Shown here one piece after another: positions 9,196 to 16,735 of a stretch of 64,000 nucleotides of DNA (its first letter is position 1; each line of letters starts with the position of its first letter). The notes beneath the pieces are model-generated. The model did not search any database. It worked only from the letters and a program-made list of their open reading frames with translations, and was not told the origin of the DNA. Where the stretch lies: the NCBI RefSeq assembly GCF_010723575.1, contig NZ_BLKZ01000001.1, forward strand, positions 2,232,001 to 2,296,000, given 5' to 3'. The translations under genes and the position numbers were made by a program. The stretch comes from Mycobacterium bourgelatii. GTDB taxonomy: Bacteria; Actinomycetota; Actinomycetes; Mycobacteriales; Mycobacteriaceae.

Positions 9196-10464
9196 GTGAC
9201 GGACTACTCGGCTTTCTCGGCGCCCAAGGGAGTGCCGGAATATCTTCCGCCCGAGTCGGCACAGTTCGTCGCGGTGCGTGACGGCCTGCTCAACACCGTT
9301 CGCCGGGCCGGCTACGGCTATATCGAGTTGCCCATCTTCGAGGACACCTCGCTGTTCGCTCGCGGCGTCGGTGAGTCGACCGACGTCGTGTCCAAGGAGA
9401 TGTACACGTTCGCCGACCGCGGCGACCGCTCGGTCACGTTGCGTCCCGAGGGCACCGCGGGGGTGGTGCGGTCGGTGATCGAACACGGCCTGGACCGCGG
9501 CGCGCTACCGGTCAAGCTCTGTTATGCCGGACCGTTCTTCCGCTACGAGCGTCCGCAGGCGGGCCGGTATCGCCAGCTGCAGCAGGTTGGCGTCGAGGCG
9601 ATCGGCGTCGACGACCCGGCACTGGACGCCGAGGTGATCACGATTGCCGACGCCGGGTTCCGTTCCCTGGGTCTCGACGGGTTCCGGCTGGAAATCACCT
9701 CGCTCGGCGACGACACCTGCCGTCCGCAGTATCGGGAACTGTTGCAGGAGTTCCTGTTCCGTCTCGATCTCGACGAGGAAACAAGACGGCGTGCCGAGAT
9801 CAATCCACTGCGGGTGCTCGACGACAAGCGTCCCGAGGTGCGCGCGATGACGGCCGATGCGCCGGTCATGCTCGACCATCTGTCCGACGCGGCCAAGCAG
9901 CATTTCGACACGGTGCTGGCGCACCTGGACGCACTCGGGGTGCGCTACGTGATCAACCCCCGCATGGTGCGCGGCCTGGATTACTACACCAAGACCACCT
10001 TCGAGTTCGTGCACGACGGCCTGGGCGCGCAGTCCGGCATCGGCGGCGGCGGCCGCTACGACGGCCTGATGCGCCAGCTGGGCGGACAAGACCTGTCCGG
10101 CATCGGATTCGGCCTCGGCGTCGACCGGACGCTGCTGGCCTTGAAGGCCGAGGGCAAGAGCGTGGGGGAGACCACCCGATGCGACGTATTCGGCGTGCCC
10201 CTGAGTGAGCAGGCCAAGCTGCGACTTGCGGTACTGGCGGGCCAGTTGCGCGCCAACGGGGTGCGCGTTGATCTCTCCTACGGCGACCGTGGCCTCAAGG
10301 GTGCCATGCGTGCGGCAGACCGTTCTGGGGCGCGCATCGCCTTGGTTGCGGGGGACCGGGACCTCGAGGCCGGCACGATAGGGGTGAAGGATCTCACCAC
10401 CGGCGATCAGGTTCCGGTAGCGACGGATTCCGTTGTCGACGAGGTCATTACGCGGTTGCGCTAG
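9196..10464 (+). CDS. hisS: Histidyl-tRNA synthetase
   Basis: Charges tRNA-His in the cytosol. The class II core is complete: the RPEGTAGVVRS segment, motif 2 in FFRYERPQAGRYRQ, the histidine-specific loop GLDYYTKTTFEF and motif 3 GIGFGLGVDR. A C-terminal anticodon-binding domain follows from about residue 325. At 422 residues it is the normal size (Rv2580c). The start is GTG at 9196. The stop TAG overlaps the stop of the convergent epoxide hydrolase gene on a shared CTAG. Confidence 0.98.
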   Translation: MTDYSAFSAPKGVPEYLPPESAQFVAVRDGLLNTVRRAGYGYIELPIFEDTSLFARGVGESTDVVSKEMYTFADRGDRSVTLRPEGTAGVVRSVIEHGLDRGALPVKLCYAGPFFRYERPQAGRYRQLQQVGVEAIGVDDPALDAEVITIADAGFRSLGLDGFRLEITSLGDDTCRPQYRELLQEFLFRLDLDEETRRRAEINPLRVLDDKRPEVRAMTADAPVMLDHLSDAAKQHFDTVLAHLDALGVRYVINPRMVRGLDYYTKTTFEFVHDGLGAQSGIGGGGRYDGLMRQLGGQDLSGIGFGLGVDRTLLALKAEGKSVGETTRCDVFGVPLSEQAKLRLAVLAGQLRANGVRVDLSYGDRGLKGAMRAADRSGARIALVAGDRDLEAGTIGVKDLTTGDQVPVATDSVVDEVITRLR

Positions 10465-11591
10465 AAGATCTTCTGCTCATAGAGCACGTCGGCGAAGGCG
10501 GTCAGATCCGCGGCGAACAGGGCAGGCCGTTCGAATGCGGCGAAGTGCCCGCCGCGATCGTGAACCGCGTAGTGGACGAGGTTGTAGCGTGCGGCGGCCC
10601 AGGCGCGTGGCGTTTGCAGCAGTTCGCCCGGGTAGACCGCGTAACCGGTGGGCACGTCGACCCGGCCGGACCAGTCGCTGAGCGCGCTCGTGCCCGCCCG
10701 CAATGATTCGCAGTACAGCCGCGCGGCCGATGTCGCCGTGCCGGTCAGCCAATAGAACATCAAGTTGTCGATGAGGCGATCGGTGGATATCGGCATGCCG
10801 TCACGGATGTCGCACCACGCGTGGAACTTCTCGAGGATCCATCCGGCCAGACCCAGCGGGGAGTCGTCCAGCCCGAAACCCAGCGAATGTGGCCGCGTGC
10901 CTTGCAATTCCATGTACGCCGTGCCGTCCTTGACGCGTTCCAGGCTGGCCCCAATGGCGGCGAGTTCCGTTTCAGTGACGGCGGCCAGGAGTTCGGGATC
11001 GTTCTTGTCGGGTGGCGCGAACAACATGTTGCTGTGTATGGCCGCCACGTTCTGCGCGTAATGCTCGCCGAGGTGGCGCGTGACGAGCGCGCCCCAATCG
11101 CCGCCTTGCGCGACGTAGCGTTCGTAACCGAGTTGGCCCATCACGTCGGCAACCGCGGCCGCGACACGGGCCATGTCGACGCCGCGTTCCCGAGTCGGGC
11201 CGGAGAAGCCGTAGCCGGGCATCGACACGGCGACGACATGAAAGCGCTGTCGCAATTGCGGTAGCACGTCGAGGAATTCGACGATCGAGCCCGGCCAGCC
11301 GTGGGTGATGGCCAGCGGGATCGCGTCCTGGTTGTCGGAGCGGGCGTGCAGCAAGTGCACGCGCTGCCCGGCGGCGGTGGTGACGAACGAACCGCTCGCG
11401 TTGACCTCGGCCTCGACACGGCGCCAGTCGTAGTGGTGCAGCCAATGGTCGACCACGGAACGCAGGAATGCCTGGTCGGTGCCGTAATCCCAACCGGCAT
11501 CGGCGATTTCGGCCGGCCATCGCGCCTTGCTGAGACGGTCGTGCAGGTCGTCGAGTTGAGCCTGCGGCACCTCGAGCCGCAATGGTTCCAC
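10461..11591 (-). CDS. Epoxide hydrolase (microsomal type, EHN + alpha/beta hydrolase)
   Basis: The N-terminal EHN-type segment (about residues 1-110, starting MEPLRLEVPQ) precedes an alpha/beta hydrolase domain. The oxyanion-hole motif is HGWPGS (97-102), the nucleophile is Asp165 in GGDWGAL, and the C-terminal catalytic His is in RGGHFAAFE. The reaction opens epoxides to diols, and the substrate is unknown. The start is GTG at 11591, overlapping the stop of the upstream TetR gene, so translation is probably coupled. Being paired with a regulator and divergent from a Rieske oxygenase suggests a role in breaking down a hydrophobic or aromatic compound. I recall the haloalkane dehalogenase gene dhaA at this position in H37Rv; it is absent here. 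Confidence 0.93.
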   Translation of the reverse strand: MEPLRLEVPQAQLDDLHDRLSKARWPAEIADAGWDYGTDQAFLRSVVDHWLHHYDWRRVEAEVNASGSFVTTAAGQRVHLLHARSDNQDAIPLAITHGWPGSIVEFLDVLPQLRQRFHVVAVSMPGYGFSGPTRERGVDMARVAAAVADVMGQLGYERYVAQGGDWGALVTRHLGEHYAQNVAAIHSNMLFAPPDKNDPELLAAVTETELAAIGASLERVKDGTAYMELQGTRPHSLGFGLDDSPLGLAGWILEKFHAWCDIRDGMPISTDRLIDNLMFYWLTGTATSAARLYCESLRAGTSALSDWSGRVDVPTGYAVYPGELLQTPRAWAAARYNLVHYAVHDRGGHFAAFERPALFAADLTAFADVLYEQKIF

Positions 11592-12235
11592 TATGTTCCT
11601 CCCGAATTCTCCAGGTAGGCGGCCAGGGCGTTGGTCAGACCGCGCCGCGCCTTGTCCAGATCGGCGTAGGAGCCGAGTTGACGCTCCGACACCAAGCCCC
11701 GCATGGCGCCGGGAATCAGGGCGGCAACCTCCCGCACCCGTTCCTGGTCGACGTTGAGGCCGGCGAACGCGTTTTCACACGTTTGCAGCCAACTCTTGCC
11801 CCAGGAGAACAACTCGGCGGCGGTGCGGGGATACAGGCGTTCGAGTTCGGCGGGGTCGCGGGGCAGTGCGGCGCGCAGGTTTTCGATCGCGCGCGAATCG
11901 GGCGAGGCCAGGCCGCGGTAGAGCGTCTCGATGATCACCGCGAGGCGTTCCCGCAGGGGGACGTCCGGTTGCGCCGGCGTCGCGAGGTTCGTGAACGCCG
12001 CTGCGCGTCGTTCGGCGGTGCGGTGCAGCACGGCGGCCCAAAAGCCGTCGGTATCGCCGAATTGGTATTGCACCGCACCCCAGGTGGCGCCGATGTCCTT
12101 GGCGATCCGATTGGCCGACACTGACCCGGGTTCGCCAGAGGCGAGTGACCGAAGGGCGGCTTCGAGCATGCTCTCCCGCGTCGCGTTGCCGCGTCGATTG
12201 GGACGGCGCACCCCACCCTCAGCCTTGTCGGCCAT
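11591..12235 (-). CDS. TetR-family transcriptional regulator
   Basis: A 214-residue protein with an N-terminal helix-turn-helix DNA-binding domain (about residues 17-66, including SANRIAKDIGATWGAVQYQF) and a helical C-terminal ligand domain. It is first in a two-gene unit with the epoxide hydrolase and diverges from the Rieske oxygenase gene across 75 bp that carry a perfect inverted repeat. It is likely to repress both directions until an effector, possibly the pathway substrate, binds. The effector cannot be read from sequence. Confidence 0.93.
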   Translation of the reverse strand: MADKAEGGVRRPNRRGNATRESMLEAALRSLASGEPGSVSANRIAKDIGATWGAVQYQFGDTDGFWAAVLHRTAERRAAAFTNLATPAQPDVPLRERLAVIIETLYRGLASPDSRAIENLRAALPRDPAELERLYPRTAAELFSWGKSWLQTCENAFAGLNVDQERVREVAALIPGAMRGLVSERQLGSYADLDKARRGLTNALAAYLENSGGT

Positions 12236-12255
12236 GCACCGATCCTACGTCTCGA

Positions 12256-12273
12256 CTTCTATTTTCATAGAAG
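12256..12273. promoter_or_regulatory. Putative TetR operator
   Basis: CTTCTAT-TTTC-ATAGAAG is a perfect inverted repeat with 7-bp arms and a 4-bp spacer. It lies midway between the divergent TetR start (12235) and Rieske start (12311). Just downstream are TACTCT (12275-12280), a possible -10 for the oxygenase, and the ribosome site GAGGAGG (12294-12300). TetR control is inferred from position and symmetry. Confidence 0.6.
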
Positions 12274-12310
12274 GTACTCTGATTGTTGATTCTGAGGAGG
12301 TCGCCCCCGT

Positions 12311-13336
12311 ATGGCCAAGCCGCCGTTGTCGATGAAGCCGACCGGATGGTTTCAGGTCGCCTGGTCCGACGAGATCGGCGTCGGTGACGTGCACAAGATG
12401 AAGTACTTCGACCAGGAGTTGGTGGCCTGGCGGGCCGAATCGGGCCAGCTGACGGTGATGAACGCCTACTGCGAACACCTCGGTGCCCACCTCGGATACG
12501 GCGGCAAGGTCGTCGGCGAGGTGTTGCAATGTCCCTTTCATGGATGGCAGTGGAGCCACGAGGGCCGCAACGTCTGCATCCCCTATCAGGACCGCCCCAA
12601 TCGAGGCCGACGCATTCGTACCTATCCCGTCGTCGAACGCAACGCATCGGTCTACATCTGGCATGACGTGCAGGGACGCGCGCCCTACTTCGACGCGCCG
12701 GACGTGTTCGCCAGCTTCGGCGACGGCAGCAGCGTCGACGATTACTACCCGCAACAGCGGCTGTACCGGGAACGCCTGGAACTGCATCCGCAGTACGTGC
12801 TGGAGAACGGCGTGGACTTCGCGCACTTCAAGTACGTGCACGGCACACCGATCGTGCCGGTGTTCACCCGGCACGACTTCGACGCTCCGGTGTCCTACGT
12901 CGACTTCACCATCACCTTCGAAGGCGACGACGGGCAGAAGATCGAAGACGTCAACAGTGGGGTAGAGGCCATCAACGGTGGCTTGGGAGTCGCGGTGACG
13001 AAGAGTTGGGGGATGGTCGACAACCGCACCATCTCGGCGATCACCCCGGTGGACGAGTCCACCTCCGATGTCCGGTTCATGGTCTACATCGGTCGCAAGG
13101 AGTCGAAGGATCCGGCGCGCGCCGAGACGCGGGCCCGCGAATTCGGTCAAGAAGTCATTCGTCAGTTCGAGCAGGACGTCCAGATCTGGCAGCACCAGCG
13201 CTACTCGGATCCGCCCGCGCTGGCCACCGACGAGTATCGAGGCTTCACCGCAATTCGCAACTGGGCCAAGCAGTTTTATCCCGACGGCATTGGCGGCAGC
13301 GCCGCTGAAGTGTACGCAGCAACCCAGAAAGGCTGA
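12311..13336 (+). CDS. Rieske non-heme iron oxygenase (KshA-like)
   Basis: The [2Fe-2S] Rieske cluster ligands are Cys54, His56, Cys74 and His77 (CEH and CPFH motifs). The catalytic mononuclear iron motif is Asp169-x2-His172-x4-His177. Family members hydroxylate steroids, aromatics and other hydrophobic rings using electrons from a partner reductase. The general form resembles the steroid 9-alpha-hydroxylase oxygenase KshA, but the substrate is unknown and no reductase gene is next to it. ATG at 12311 has the strong ribosome site GAGGAGG about 10 bases upstream. It is followed 5 bp later by the dehydrogenase-like gene, so the two form an operon. Confidence 0.93.
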   Translation: MAKPPLSMKPTGWFQVAWSDEIGVGDVHKMKYFDQELVAWRAESGQLTVMNAYCEHLGAHLGYGGKVVGEVLQCPFHGWQWSHEGRNVCIPYQDRPNRGRRIRTYPVVERNASVYIWHDVQGRAPYFDAPDVFASFGDGSSVDDYYPQQRLYRERLELHPQYVLENGVDFAHFKYVHGTPIVPVFTRHDFDAPVSYVDFTITFEGDDGQKIEDVNSGVEAINGGLGVAVTKSWGMVDNRTISAITPVDESTSDVRFMVYIGRKESKDPARAETRAREFGQEVIRQFEQDVQIWQHQRYSDPPALATDEYRGFTAIRNWAKQFYPDGIGGSAAEVYAATQKG

Positions 13337-13341
13337 ACCGC

Positions 13342-14430
13342 ATGAGTGCATCCGCTCGACCCACCCGCGTCTTCCAGGTGGCCACCGGAAACGTCGGGTC
13401 CGAGATGATCAAGCGGTTGCAATCGCATCCGGATCTCGAACTCATTGGCGTGCACTGCTATTCGGCGGACAAGGTCGGCAAGGACGCCGGGGACCTCGCC
13501 GGCATCGGGCCGATCGGCGTCAAGGCGACCGGTTCCATTGAAGAGATCATCGCGGCCAAACCGGACGTGCTGACGTTTCACGGCGTGTTTCCCGACGAGG
13601 ATCTCTACGTCAAAGTGCTTGAGGCCGGGATCAATATCGTCACCACGGCCGACTGGATCACCGGCTGGCACCGCGACACCAACCACCCCCACCCGTCGGG
13701 CAAGCCGGTGACTCAGCTGTTGGCCGAGGCCTGCGAGAAGGGCGGCTCGACCTTCTACGGGACGGGCATGAACCCAGGCTTGAACCAGATTCTGGGTGTG
13801 GTGTGCTCGGCCGACGTCGCCGAAATCGAGAACATCACCACCATCGAATCCGTCGACGTGTCCTGCCATCACTCCAAGGACACCTGGATCGAAGTCGGCT
13901 ATGGACAGCCGGTCGACGACCCGGAGATTCCGTCGAAATTGGAGAAGTACACCCGCGTCTTCGCCGACAGCGTGCTGCTGATGGCCGACTGTTTTGACCT
14001 CAAGCTCGACGAGGTCAAGTTCAGCGCCGAGTTGGGCGCCTGCACCAAAGACGTTGACCTGGGCTGGTACACGCTGCCCAAAGGGTCGCTGGGCGGCAAC
14101 TACATCAAGTACCAGGGCATGGTCGACGGCGTCCCCCGGATCGAGACGCATTTGGAATGGCAGATGACCCCATACACCGAGCCGCACTGGAAGATCAGGG
14201 GCTGCTACATCACCAGCATCAAGGGCGACCCGTGCATCTACAACAAGCACATGGTCTTTCCCAAACCCGGAGTCGACCTGTCCAACCCCGACAACTTCGC
14301 CTCCATCGGCATGACCATCACCGGTATGCCGGCCCTCGCCGCGATCAGGTCGGTTGTCGAGGCGCCGCCCGGTTTGCTCACCAGCGCCGACATCCCGCTG
14401 CGCGGATTCGCCGGCCGGTTCAAGATTTAG
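13342..14430 (+). CDS. NAD(P)H-dependent amine dehydrogenase / DapB-N-like protein
   Basis: The N-terminus has a Rossmann-type nucleotide site (RVFQVATGNVGSEMIKRL), like dihydrodipicolinate reductase and 2,4-diaminopentanoate dehydrogenase. The long C-terminal part (about residues 130-362) belongs to the latter type. At 362 residues it is much longer than true DapB (about 245), so a lysine-biosynthetic role is unlikely. It lies 5 bp downstream of the Rieske oxygenase in the same operon and probably acts on the same or a related metabolite. The substrate is unknown. Confidence 0.8.
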   Translation: MSASARPTRVFQVATGNVGSEMIKRLQSHPDLELIGVHCYSADKVGKDAGDLAGIGPIGVKATGSIEEIIAAKPDVLTFHGVFPDEDLYVKVLEAGINIVTTADWITGWHRDTNHPHPSGKPVTQLLAEACEKGGSTFYGTGMNPGLNQILGVVCSADVAEIENITTIESVDVSCHHSKDTWIEVGYGQPVDDPEIPSKLEKYTRVFADSVLLMADCFDLKLDEVKFSAELGACTKDVDLGWYTLPKGSLGGNYIKYQGMVDGVPRIETHLEWQMTPYTEPHWKIRGCYITSIKGDPCIYNKHMVFPKPGVDLSNPDNFASIGMTITGMPALAAIRSVVEAPPGLLTSADIPLRGFAGRFKI

Positions 14431-14535
14431 CCCCCCTCTTTACGGCGAGCGTGCGTGTCGGTACGCGACGCGCCGGTGGAAGTTGTACATCTGCGCACGC
14501 TCGGTTGTGCGACGGCAGGCGTGTACCTTGACCGC

Positions 14536-15066
14536 GTGGAGCGTAAGGCCTCGGCTTTGTCGATAGTCCCAGTTGTTCTATTCTTCATTGCCGCGCTCTC
14601 GACCAACTGGACGAAACCGTATCCGTGTCTCGGGCCCATCTGGCCCGTTGCGGTTGTGCTGGGTTTGGGTGCCGGCATCGCCGGCGCAGCGTGGTTCTTC
14701 GTATTTGGCGGACACCGCGGCATGTCACGAAAAATGGTGGCATTCCTGCTGCTTCTGAACTTCGCGTTCGCGCTCATCGCCGGGGTCTACACGTTTGCTC
14801 CCTTCCTCAACGCCGCGTTGGATTTCGGACCCGAGACGACGGCGATGGGAACGATCCAAGTAATCAAGCAGGAGGGAACGAGGACCTCGAGGTTCGCCCG
14901 CACGCGTAGCGTCACGACGGTCGTCGACGGACGCGAGCGCGAGGGATCCTTCGCGCCAAGCGAGTTTTGGGACGTGGCCGCCGTGCGCGACGGGGGACCG
15001 GTACGGCTGACCGTCCGCCCCGGCCTCTTTGGCATACCGTGGATCGAGGAATTCAGCGATCCCTAG
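14536..15066 (+). CDS. Membrane protein, tandem paralogue 1
   Basis: A protein of unknown function, about 176 residues. It has three hydrophobic segments (around residues 8-24, 33-55 and 68-90), then a soluble domain containing FWDVAAVRDGGPVRLTVRPG and ending IEEFSDP. The GTG at 14536 is chosen because the same upstream pattern (GGCAGGC...GTAC) precedes the GTG of the next gene; an upstream GTG at 14455 would add 27 residues. It is followed 74 bp later by a close paralogue. The function is not recognised; membrane location is inferred from hydrophobicity. Confidence 0.7.
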   Translation: MERKASALSIVPVVLFFIAALSTNWTKPYPCLGPIWPVAVVLGLGAGIAGAAWFFVFGGHRGMSRKMVAFLLLLNFAFALIAGVYTFAPFLNAALDFGPETTAMGTIQVIKQEGTRTSRFARTRSVTTVVDGREREGSFAPSEFWDVAAVRDGGPVRLTVRPGLFGIPWIEEFSDP

Positions 15067-15140
15067 CGCGTAGTCGACTAATGCACGCCCGGTTTGCTGA
15101 TATGCCCAATAGCTGCCGGCAGGCTGAGTACGTTAACCGG

Positions 15141-15668
15141 GTGATGTTTACGCGCAAGAGCTTTGCGCAAACCCCGCTTGTCGTCCTCCTGATCGCCAGT
15201 CTGTCGACGAACTGGGTTAGGCCATACCTGTGCCTCGGACCCATCGACTACGTCGGCATGGCGCTGGGACTGGTCCTTGCCATCGCGGGCGTGGCGTGGT
15301 TCTTTGCATTCGACGGCCACCGCGGCACGAAGTTGAAGGTGATCATCGTGATGAACGTCCTTATCGCCGTGATGTCGTTCATCGCCGGGATTTTCTCGCT
15401 CGCCCCCTTCCTCAATGCGGAATTGGACTTTGGCCCCGAGATGACGGTGATGGGAACGATCCACGAAATCGAGTACGAATCCACCTCAAGACACAGTCGC
15501 CCCAGTCGGACCGTAACGACAATGGTGAATGGACGAGTACGCGAGGCGAGTTTCACGGGCCGCAGCTTTTGGGACGTAGCCGCCGTGCGCAACGGGGGAC
15601 CGGTACGGCTGACCGTCCGCCCCGGGTTTTTCGGCATCCCGTGGATCGAGAAGTTCAGCGATCCATAA
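15141..15668 (+). CDS. Membrane protein, tandem paralogue 2
   Basis: About 175 residues, the sister of the preceding gene. Shared blocks are LSTNW, CLGPI, AWFF, GHRG, APFLNA, LDFGPE, MGTI, and the C-terminal VRLTVRPG and IPWIE. The last about 95 bp of the two genes are nearly identical in DNA, which points to a recent duplication or gene conversion. The start is GTG at 15141, immediately followed by ATG at 15144. There are three predicted membrane segments and no recognised catalytic motif. A perfect hairpin (15681-15698) lies between this gene and the radical SAM gene. Confidence 0.7.
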   Translation: MMFTRKSFAQTPLVVLLIASLSTNWVRPYLCLGPIDYVGMALGLVLAIAGVAWFFAFDGHRGTKLKVIIVMNVLIAVMSFIAGIFSLAPFLNAELDFGPEMTVMGTIHEIEYESTSRHSRPSRTVTTMVNGRVREASFTGRSFWDVAAVRNGGPVRLTVRPGFFGIPWIEKFSDP

Positions 15669-15680
15669 CTTGACTGATGA

Positions 15681-15698
15681 GTCGAACTAGTGTTCGAC
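15681..15698. promoter_or_regulatory. Perfect inverted repeat upstream of radical SAM gene
   Basis: GTCGAAC-TAGT-GTTCGAC has perfect 7-bp arms. It sits 12 bp after the end of the second membrane protein and 7 bp before the radical SAM start. It could be a short terminator or a repressor site. A related palindrome, TAGTCGACTA (15071-15080), follows the first paralogue. Confidence 0.4.
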
Positions 15699-15705
15699 TA
15701 GTGGC

Positions 15706-16734
15706 ATGCGCTGGTCCACCCAGGCGATCGCGGTCAACGGCACACCCGTCGACGACGGAGCGCTACCCGGGCTGCAGCGCCTAGGCCTCGTCCGCAGCGT
15801 GCGCGTACCGCACTTCGACGGCATTACCTTTCACGAGGTGCTGTGCAAGTCGGCACTGAACAAAGTCCCCAACGCCGCGGCCTTGCCATTCCGCTTCACC
15901 GTGAACGGCTACCGCGGCTGCTCGCACGCCTGCCGCTATTGCTTCGCGCGGCCCACCCACGAATATCTGGACTTCGACCCGGGCGATGACTTCGACACCC
16001 AGGTCATCGTCAAGACCAATGTCGCCGAGGTCCTGCGTCGCGAGCTGCGACGGCCGTCCTGGCAACGGGAGACCGTCGCGCTGGGCACCAACACCGATCC
16101 GTACCAGCGCGCCGAGGGCCGCTACGCGCTGATGCCCGGCATCATCACCGCGTTGGCCGGGTCCGGAACGCCGCTGTCCATCCTGACCAAGGGCACCCTG
16201 CTGCGTCGCGACCTGCGGCTGATCGCCGATGCGGCGCAACATGTTCCGGTCTCGGTCGCCGTGTCGCTGGCGGTAGGGGACCCGGAACTGCACCGCGATG
16301 TCGAGCCCGGCACCCCGACCCCGCAGGCCCGACTGCAGCTCATCAGGGCAATCCGCGACGCCGGACTCAACTGTCATGTCATGGTCGCTCCGGTGCTGCC
16401 GCACCTCACGGATTCCGCCGAGCACCTCGACGGCCTGCTCGGCCAGATCGCCGCCGCCGGCGCCACCAGCGTCACGGTGTTCGGTCTGCATCTGCGGGGA
16501 TCGACGCGCGGCTGGTTCATGGCCTGGCTGTCCCGCCAGCACCCCGAACTGCTCGCCGCGTACCGCGAGTTGTACCGGCGCGGAGCGTATCTGCCCGAGA
16601 GTTACCGCGACATGCTGCGCCAGCGTGCCGCGCCGCTGGTCAAGAAACACCGCCTGGCCGGTGATTCCCGGCCGTCGACGGTCGCAGCAGAAGCGGCCAG
16701 CGCACCGGAGCCCCTGCAGCCGACGTTGTTCTGA
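15706..16734 (+). CDS. Radical SAM protein (SplB-related, Rv2578c-type)
   Basis: The 342-residue protein carries the iron-sulfur motif CSHACRYC (CxxxCxxC, about residues 72-79) that binds a [4Fe-4S] cluster and S-adenosylmethionine. It also has the family motif TNTDPYQ. Radical SAM enzymes of this group include DNA photoproduct lyase-like proteins, but the reaction of this mycobacterial branch is not established. The gene is conserved in position next to the phosphatase-like gene, with which it converges almost end to end (stop 16734 against 16736). Confidence 0.9.
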   Translation: MRWSTQAIAVNGTPVDDGALPGLQRLGLVRSVRVPHFDGITFHEVLCKSALNKVPNAAALPFRFTVNGYRGCSHACRYCFARPTHEYLDFDPGDDFDTQVIVKTNVAEVLRRELRRPSWQRETVALGTNTDPYQRAEGRYALMPGIITALAGSGTPLSILTKGTLLRRDLRLIADAAQHVPVSVAVSLAVGDPELHRDVEPGTPTPQARLQLIRAIRDAGLNCHVMVAPVLPHLTDSAEHLDGLLGQIAAAGATSVTVFGLHLRGSTRGWFMAWLSRQHPELLAAYRELYRRGAYLPESYRDMLRQRAAPLVKKHRLAGDSRPSTVAAEAASAPEPLQPTLF

Positions 16735-16735
16735 G

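Noticed and set aside
14967..15140. N-terminal extension of membrane paralogue 2 into paralogue 1
   Set aside because: Composition there is Arg-rich shadow; alignment with paralogue 1 places the start at 15141.
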